Shown here: positions 6,402-9,551 of the stretch, in pieces
Layout of the letters: every line of letters begins with the position of its first letter
Numbering within the stretch: position 1 is the first letter of the stretch
Assembly (NCBI GenBank): GCA_902774165.1
Contig: CACYHJ010000076.1
Span: 1-9,551, forward strand
From: Oscillospiraceae bacterium
GTDB taxonomy: Bacteria > Bacillota > Clostridia > Oscillospirales > Acutalibacteraceae
Direction of reading: 5' to 3'
Length of the DNA stretch: 9,551 bases
Position numbers and translations under genes: made by a program
The notes under the pieces: model-generated
Database searches by the model: none
Told to the model about the DNA's origin: nothing
The model's input: only the letters and a program-made list of their open reading frames with translations

Positions 6402-7258
6402 AGCAGATCGGCGCCGCCGCGGCGGCGCTGCTGGACGGTCTTCTGCGCTCTGAGCGGATGCCGCACTGTTTTCTCCTCAGCGGAGCGACGGCGACGGCGC
6501 GCAGGGATACCGCGGTCTATATTGCCGCGGCCATCGAATGCCGCGCCCCGACGCGTCCCTGCGGCAAATGCAGAGACTGCCGGAAGGCGGCTGAGAATCT
6601 CCATCCGGATATCCTGTATACCGAGGCGGGCGGCAAGTCCGCGACGGTGCGTCTTGACGACGTGCGGATGATCCGGGAGACCAGCGTTTTGCCGCCGGGG
6701 GAGGGCGCCGCGCGGGTCTATATCGTCCCCGAGGCGGATAAGCTGCGTCCCGACGGGCAGAATTCCCTGCTGAAGATCATCGAGGAGCCGCCGGAGCACG
6801 TGTATATCATCCTCTGCGCCGACAGCCGCGCCTCTCTGCTGCCGACGGTGCTGTCCCGGCTGTATGAGATCAATCTCGGCGCCGCGCAGGCGGATATCTC
6901 AGACAAGACCCGGCAGAAAGCGGCCGGCGTCTGCTCCGAGGCGGCAGCGGCGATCTGCGGGGGAGACGCCTTTGCGCTGGCGGCCGCGCTGAAGCAGCTG
7001 GACAAGGACCGCAGCGGGATTTCTTTGTTTGCGCAGCAGTTCCGGCTGGTTCTGCGGGACGCGATGATGCGCGGGGCGGAAGGGCTTTCCGGGCAGTCGG
7101 AGGACGCGGCGCGTCTTGCGGCGGCCTGTTCCCCCGAACAGCTGTACCGCATGATGCAGGCGGCCGGGTTCGCGGCGGACGCTGCCGCGCGTAACGCCAA
7201 TATCAATCTGCTTTTAACGCTGCTGAGCGCGCGTCTTGCGGAGGCGGCGGGAATATAA
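6389..7258 (+). CDS. holB: DNA polymerase III delta' subunit (clamp loader)
   Basis: A 289-residue AAA+ clamp-loader subunit, which with delta and tau/gamma loads the sliding clamp at the replication fork. A zinc module has Cys51, 58, 61 and 64 (C-x6-C-x2-C-x2-C), followed by HPDI. The conserved NSLLKIIEEPPEHVYIILCA lies at about 125-144 and an LPTVLSRLYEI segment follows. The Walker A region (LLSGATATARRDTA, 29-42) lacks the GxxGxGK pattern, so nucleotide binding is unlikely; delta' is catalytically inert in E. coli too. The ATG at 6389 is chosen because GGAAGAGGA (6374-6382) lies 6 nt upstream; the frame is open further back only because it overlaps the upstream gene. Position directly before ricT is the conserved Firmicutes order and supports the call. 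Confidence 0.88.
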   Translation: MPGLKQIGAAAAALLDGLLRSERMPHCFLLSGATATARRDTAVYIAAAIECRAPTRPCGKCRDCRKAAENLHPDILYTEAGGKSATVRLDDVRMIRETSVLPPGEGAARVYIVPEADKLRPDGQNSLLKIIEEPPEHVYIILCADSRASLLPTVLSRLYEINLGAAQADISDKTRQKAAGVCSEAAAAICGGDAFALAAALKQLDKDRSGISLFAQQFRLVLRDAMMRGAEGLSGQSEDAARLAAACSPEQLYRMMQAAGFAADAAARNANINLLLTLLSARLAEAAGI

Positions 7259-7268
7259 GAACGAAACA

Positions 7269-7306
7269 GCCGCTCTGCGGCGATCGGATCGGCGGGACGC
7301 CCGCCG
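7269..7306 (+). other. Two tandem GC-rich hairpins in the holB-ricT gap
   Basis: The 71-bp gap holds a 5-bp stem with 3-nt loop (7269-7281, GCCGC/GCGGC) and a perfect 7-bp stem with 3-nt loop (7290-7306, CGGCGGG/CCCGCCG). No T-run follows, so these are not intrinsic terminators. The second stem ends 7 nt before the ricT ribosome-binding region AGGAAAGGAAAGA (7314-7326). They could mark mRNA processing or protect the ricT message; this is inference. Confidence 0.5.
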
Positions 7307-7329
7307 GTGAAACAGGAAAGGAAAGAGCT

Positions 7330-8190
7330 ATGGCAGAGGTTGTCGGAGTCCGGTTCCGGGACGTGGGCAAGATTTATTATTTTGACCCGCTCGGGATCGT
7401 GTTCAATAAAAATGATAAGGTGATCGTCGAAACCGCGCGCGGCGTCGAATGCGGCGAGATCGCCATGGCAAACGCCGACGTGCCGGAGGATCAGATTGTC
7501 AGGCCGCTGAAAACCGTGATGCGCAAGGCGGACAGCGACGATCTTCAGGTGCTGAAGGAAAATGCCGAGAAAGAGGCGAAGGCCTACGATATCGCCCTGC
7601 GCAAGATCGCGAACCACGGGCTGGAGATGAAGCTGGTCAACGTGGAATACACCTTTGACAACAGCAAGATCCTCTTTTTCTATACCGCGCCCACCCGCGT
7701 GGATTTTCGCGAGCTGGTGAAGGATCTGGCGGGGCAGTTCCGCGTGCGCATCGAGCTGCGGCAGATCGGCGTGCGGGACGAGTGCAAAAAGCTCGGCGGG
7801 CTGAGCATCTGCGGCAGGCCCTTCTGCTGCAGCCAGTTTTTGAACGACATGCAGCAGATCACCATCAAAATGGTCAAGGAGCAGGGCATCTCGCTCAACC
7901 CCACCAAAATCAGCGGCGCCTGCGGCAAGCTGATGTGCTGCTTTAAATTCGAGCAGGCGGCCTATGAGGAGCTGCACGCCGTCACGCCCCGCGTGGGGAC
8001 GATGGTCAGAACGCCGGAGGGCAAGGGCAAGGTTACCGACGTCAATCTTCTCACCGGTATGCTGAAGGTGCATATTGAATCCGCGCGGGACAGCGCCGAT
8101 ATCGTCTGCAGCAGAAACGACGTCAAAATTCTTCGGGAGAACCACGGCGCCCAGGAAAATACAGCGCAGGAGCCGCTTTCGGCGGAATAA
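7330..8190 (+). CDS. ricT: RicT (YaaT), PSP1-domain Fe-S protein
   Basis: A 286-residue PSP1-domain protein. In Bacillus subtilis RicT forms a complex with RicA (YmcA) and RicF (YlbF) that binds 4Fe-4S clusters and directs RNase Y in mRNA maturation, affecting competence, sporulation and biofilm formation. The N-terminal part (VVGVRFRDVGKIYYFDP, ETARGVECGEI) and the C-terminal PSP1 core (KILFFYTAPTRVDFRELVKD, RIELRQIGVRDECK) are clear. The cysteine-rich segment has Cys152, Cys161, Cys166-167, Cys198 and Cys203-204, in GRPFCCSQFL and GACGKLMCCFKFE. Start ATG 7330 follows a strong purine-rich ribosome-binding region (7314-7326). Length is normal for the family. In many Firmicutes the next genes are yabA and a tRNA methyltransferase; here the order breaks and a secreted dockerin protein follows. 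Confidence 0.93.
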   Translation: MAEVVGVRFRDVGKIYYFDPLGIVFNKNDKVIVETARGVECGEIAMANADVPEDQIVRPLKTVMRKADSDDLQVLKENAEKEAKAYDIALRKIANHGLEMKLVNVEYTFDNSKILFFYTAPTRVDFRELVKDLAGQFRVRIELRQIGVRDECKKLGGLSICGRPFCCSQFLNDMQQITIKMVKEQGISLNPTKISGACGKLMCCFKFEQAAYEELHAVTPRVGTMVRTPEGKGKVTDVNLLTGMLKVHIESARDSADIVCSRNDVKILRENHGAQENTAQEPLSAE

Positions 8191-8234
8191 TCCGGACTGC
8201 TTCTCCATACAATCCATTTGGTAAATCTTTGATC

Positions 8235-8241
8235 AGAGGTG
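8235..8241 (+). promoter_or_regulatory. Ribosome-binding site AGAGGTG fixing the start at 8248
   Basis: AGAGGTG lies 6 nt before ATG 8248. An in-frame GTG at 8239-8241 is part of this site and would add only Met-Phe-His before the signal peptide, so it is rejected as the start. Confidence 0.8.
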
Positions 8242-8247
8242 TTCCAT

Positions 8248-9510
8248 ATGAAAAAAATGCTGACGGTGATTGCTGCTCTCGCGGTGCTTGCGCTGCTCCT
8301 GCAGATCGCCGCGCTCCCGGCGTTTGCCGCTGAGGACGGGATGTATGAGTATGAGGTGGCGGACGGCGGGGCCGTGATTACCGGCTATCTCGGCTCCGGC
8401 GCGGAGAAAATCGAGCTTCCCTCCTCTCTGGGCGGGTATCCCGTGGTCGGCGTCGGCGACAACGCTTTCGGCAAAGTGGGCAGCGACGGCGTGAAGCCTC
8501 ACGCGGAGATCACGCAGGTCAGCGTGCCCGCGTCGATCGTCTCCTTCGGCGACCGCGCCTTCAACGGCACCTCATGGATCGATTCCCCCGCGGCGGCCGA
8601 TAAAAACGGCTTCGTGGTCCTCAACGGCGTTCTGGTCAATTACATCGGCGACGCAAAGGCAGTGAGCGTGCCGGATACCGCGAAGAACGTCGGCATCGCC
8701 GCGTTTGAAAAGAATGAGATCGAATCCGTCGTCATTCCCGATTCCGTAACGGTAATCGACGATTACGCCTTTTATAAATGTACGGCGCTCAAAAGCGTTG
8801 TCATCGGCAAAAACGTGACCGAGATCGGCAAAAGCGCCTTTTATGACTGCACGGCGCTGGAGAAGCTCGCGGGCAAAAGCGAATCCGTAATGTATGACAA
8901 GCTCCGTACGGTGGGCGCCAACGCCTTTTTTGACTGCGCGTCTCTGTCCGGAACCGTTGATCTTGGCATGGGCCTTGAGGACCTGGGCGCCAACGCCTTC
9001 GCCAACTGCAAGCAGCTGAACGGCGTGCGCGTGCCCGATACGCTCAAGAGCATCGGCTCCTACGCCATGGGCTTCCGCATGACGAAAACGGCGGACGGCT
9101 ACCGTCCGGATCAGGACGTGCTGTTCACGATTTACGTCAGCCACCGGGCGAAGGCCGATCCCGCCGCCGAGCAGGAGGTGCTTGCCTCTTATTCCAAAAC
9201 CGGCGCCGTGGCGTATAAATACGCCCAGAATCCCGACGGCAACGGCTATTTCCGTTCGATCCACCTTGTGTGGGACCGTCTGGGTTATCCCTTTGCCTAC
9301 GGCGACGTCAACAACGACGGCAAGGTCAATTCCGCCGACGCCCGCACCGCGATGCGCCACGCCGCTTCGCTGGACCGGCTGGAGCATGAGGACGACCTGA
9401 AGGCCGCCGACGTGAATTTCGACGGCAAGGTCAACAGTAAGGACGCGCGAGCCATCCTGCGCGCCGTCGCGCGGATCGAACCGCTGAAAATTCCCGCAGA
9501 GGAAGCGTAA
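8248..9510 (+). CDS. Secreted BspA-type leucine-rich repeat protein with dockerin
   Basis: A 420-residue exported protein. A signal peptide (about 1-28) has a Lys-Lys start, a long Leu/Ala core and a likely cleavage at AFA-AED. The middle part (about 40-275) holds BspA-like leucine-rich repeats (LRR_5 family) with recurring units such as VVIPDSVTVIDDYAFYKCTA, VVIGKNVTEIGKSAFYDCTA and VPDTLKSIGSYAM. The C-terminus is a type I dockerin with two calcium loops: DVNNDGKVNSAD (353-364) and DVNFDGKVNSKD (388-399), with ligands at positions 1, 3, 5, 9 and 12 of each. Dockerins bind cohesins and attach proteins to scaffoldins or surface complexes; BspA repeats usually mediate binding. No catalytic domain or cohesin is present in the window, so it is probably a binding or structural surface component. 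It begins 57 nt after ricT; I see no convincing promoter or terminator in that gap, so read-through or an unseen promoter are both possible. Confidence 0.92.
   Translation: MKKMLTVIAALAVLALLLQIAALPAFAAEDGMYEYEVADGGAVITGYLGSGAEKIELPSSLGGYPVVGVGDNAFGKVGSDGVKPHAEITQVSVPASIVSFGDRAFNGTSWIDSPAAADKNGFVVLNGVLVNYIGDAKAVSVPDTAKNVGIAAFEKNEIESVVIPDSVTVIDDYAFYKCTALKSVVIGKNVTEIGKSAFYDCTALEKLAGKSESVMYDKLRTVGANAFFDCASLSGTVDLGMGLEDLGANAFANCKQLNGVRVPDTLKSIGSYAMGFRMTKTADGYRPDQDVLFTIYVSHRAKADPAAEQEVLASYSKTGAVAYKYAQNPDGNGYFRSIHLVWDRLGYPFAYGDVNNDGKVNSADARTAMRHAASLDRLEHEDDLKAADVNFDGKVNSKDARAILRAVARIEPLKIPAEEA
8765..8862 (+). repeat. Diverged internal repeats in the leucine-rich region
   Basis: The segment near 8768-8790 (GCCTTTTATAAATGTACGGC) recurs 69 bp later as GCCTTTTATGACTGCACGGC, both encoding AF-Y-C-TAL of successive 23-residue repeats. 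A third related copy (AACGCCTTTTTTGACTGC) lies near 8930. Retained nucleotide similarity suggests expansion by duplication. Confidence 0.6.
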
Positions 9511-9524
9511 ATCGACGAGAAGAA

Positions 9525-9551
9525 GCAAACAGATTTTTCCGATCTGCTTGC
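9525..9551 (+). terminator. Probable terminator cut by the window edge
   Basis: A 10-position stem (9525-9534 with 9542-9551) with one A-C mismatch and a 7-nt loop begins 15 nt after the stop of the dockerin gene. The window ends at the base of the stem, so the expected T-run cannot be seen. Confidence 0.55.

Noticed and set aside
6718..8217. 499-residue minus-strand open frame
   Set aside because: Antisense shadow of holB and ricT in GC-rich DNA; both plus-strand genes have strong family motifs.
8191..8247. Terminator or promoter between ricT and the dockerin gene
   Set aside because: No stable stem followed by T residues and no paired -35/-10 boxes could be found.

Overview
The window looks like a chromosomal segment of a GC-rich Clostridia member, probably Oscillospiraceae/Ruminococcaceae-like. 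This is inferred from four things: GC-rich coding sequence with AT-rich intergenic stretches, a SpoIID-family protein, the Firmicutes holB-ricT(yaaT) gene order, and a secreted protein carrying a type I dockerin. No plasmid, phage or transposase gene is visible. I found no convincing new multi-gene system. The interesting signals are a broken gene, a tRNA remnant that looks like an attachment-site scar, and a SpoIID homologue with an altered active site.

Left part (1-1777), read on the minus strand. A hairpin with a T-run at 23-75 points rightward and probably ends a gene lying left of the window. Next is a frameshifted gene (606 down to 129) for a membrane-anchored protein. It has a Thr/Glu/Ala/Pro repeat linker, encoded by six 18-bp tandem repeats, and a C-terminal Ada-like metal-binding domain in another frame. 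Upstream lie an intrinsic terminator (682-718) and the 3' half of a tRNA-Ala (721-762) cut at the anticodon, followed by a SpoIID-domain protein (1777-836).

Central part (1967-8190), all plus strand. A consensus-like promoter (1907-1935) precedes citrate synthase. Six genes run closely spaced: citrate synthase, an unrecognised eight-helix membrane protein, an AEC-family transporter, a QueG-type double 4Fe-4S protein, DNA polymerase III delta' (holB) and RicT/PSP1. Gaps of 29 and 15 nt, overlaps of 4 and 13 nt, and a 71-nt gap suggest one transcript. It mixes central metabolism and possible organic-acid export with housekeeping genes for tRNA modification, replication and RNA maturation.

Right part (8248-9551). 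One gene encodes a secreted protein with BspA-type leucine-rich repeats and a C-terminal dockerin. It is followed by a hairpin cut by the window edge, probably its terminator.
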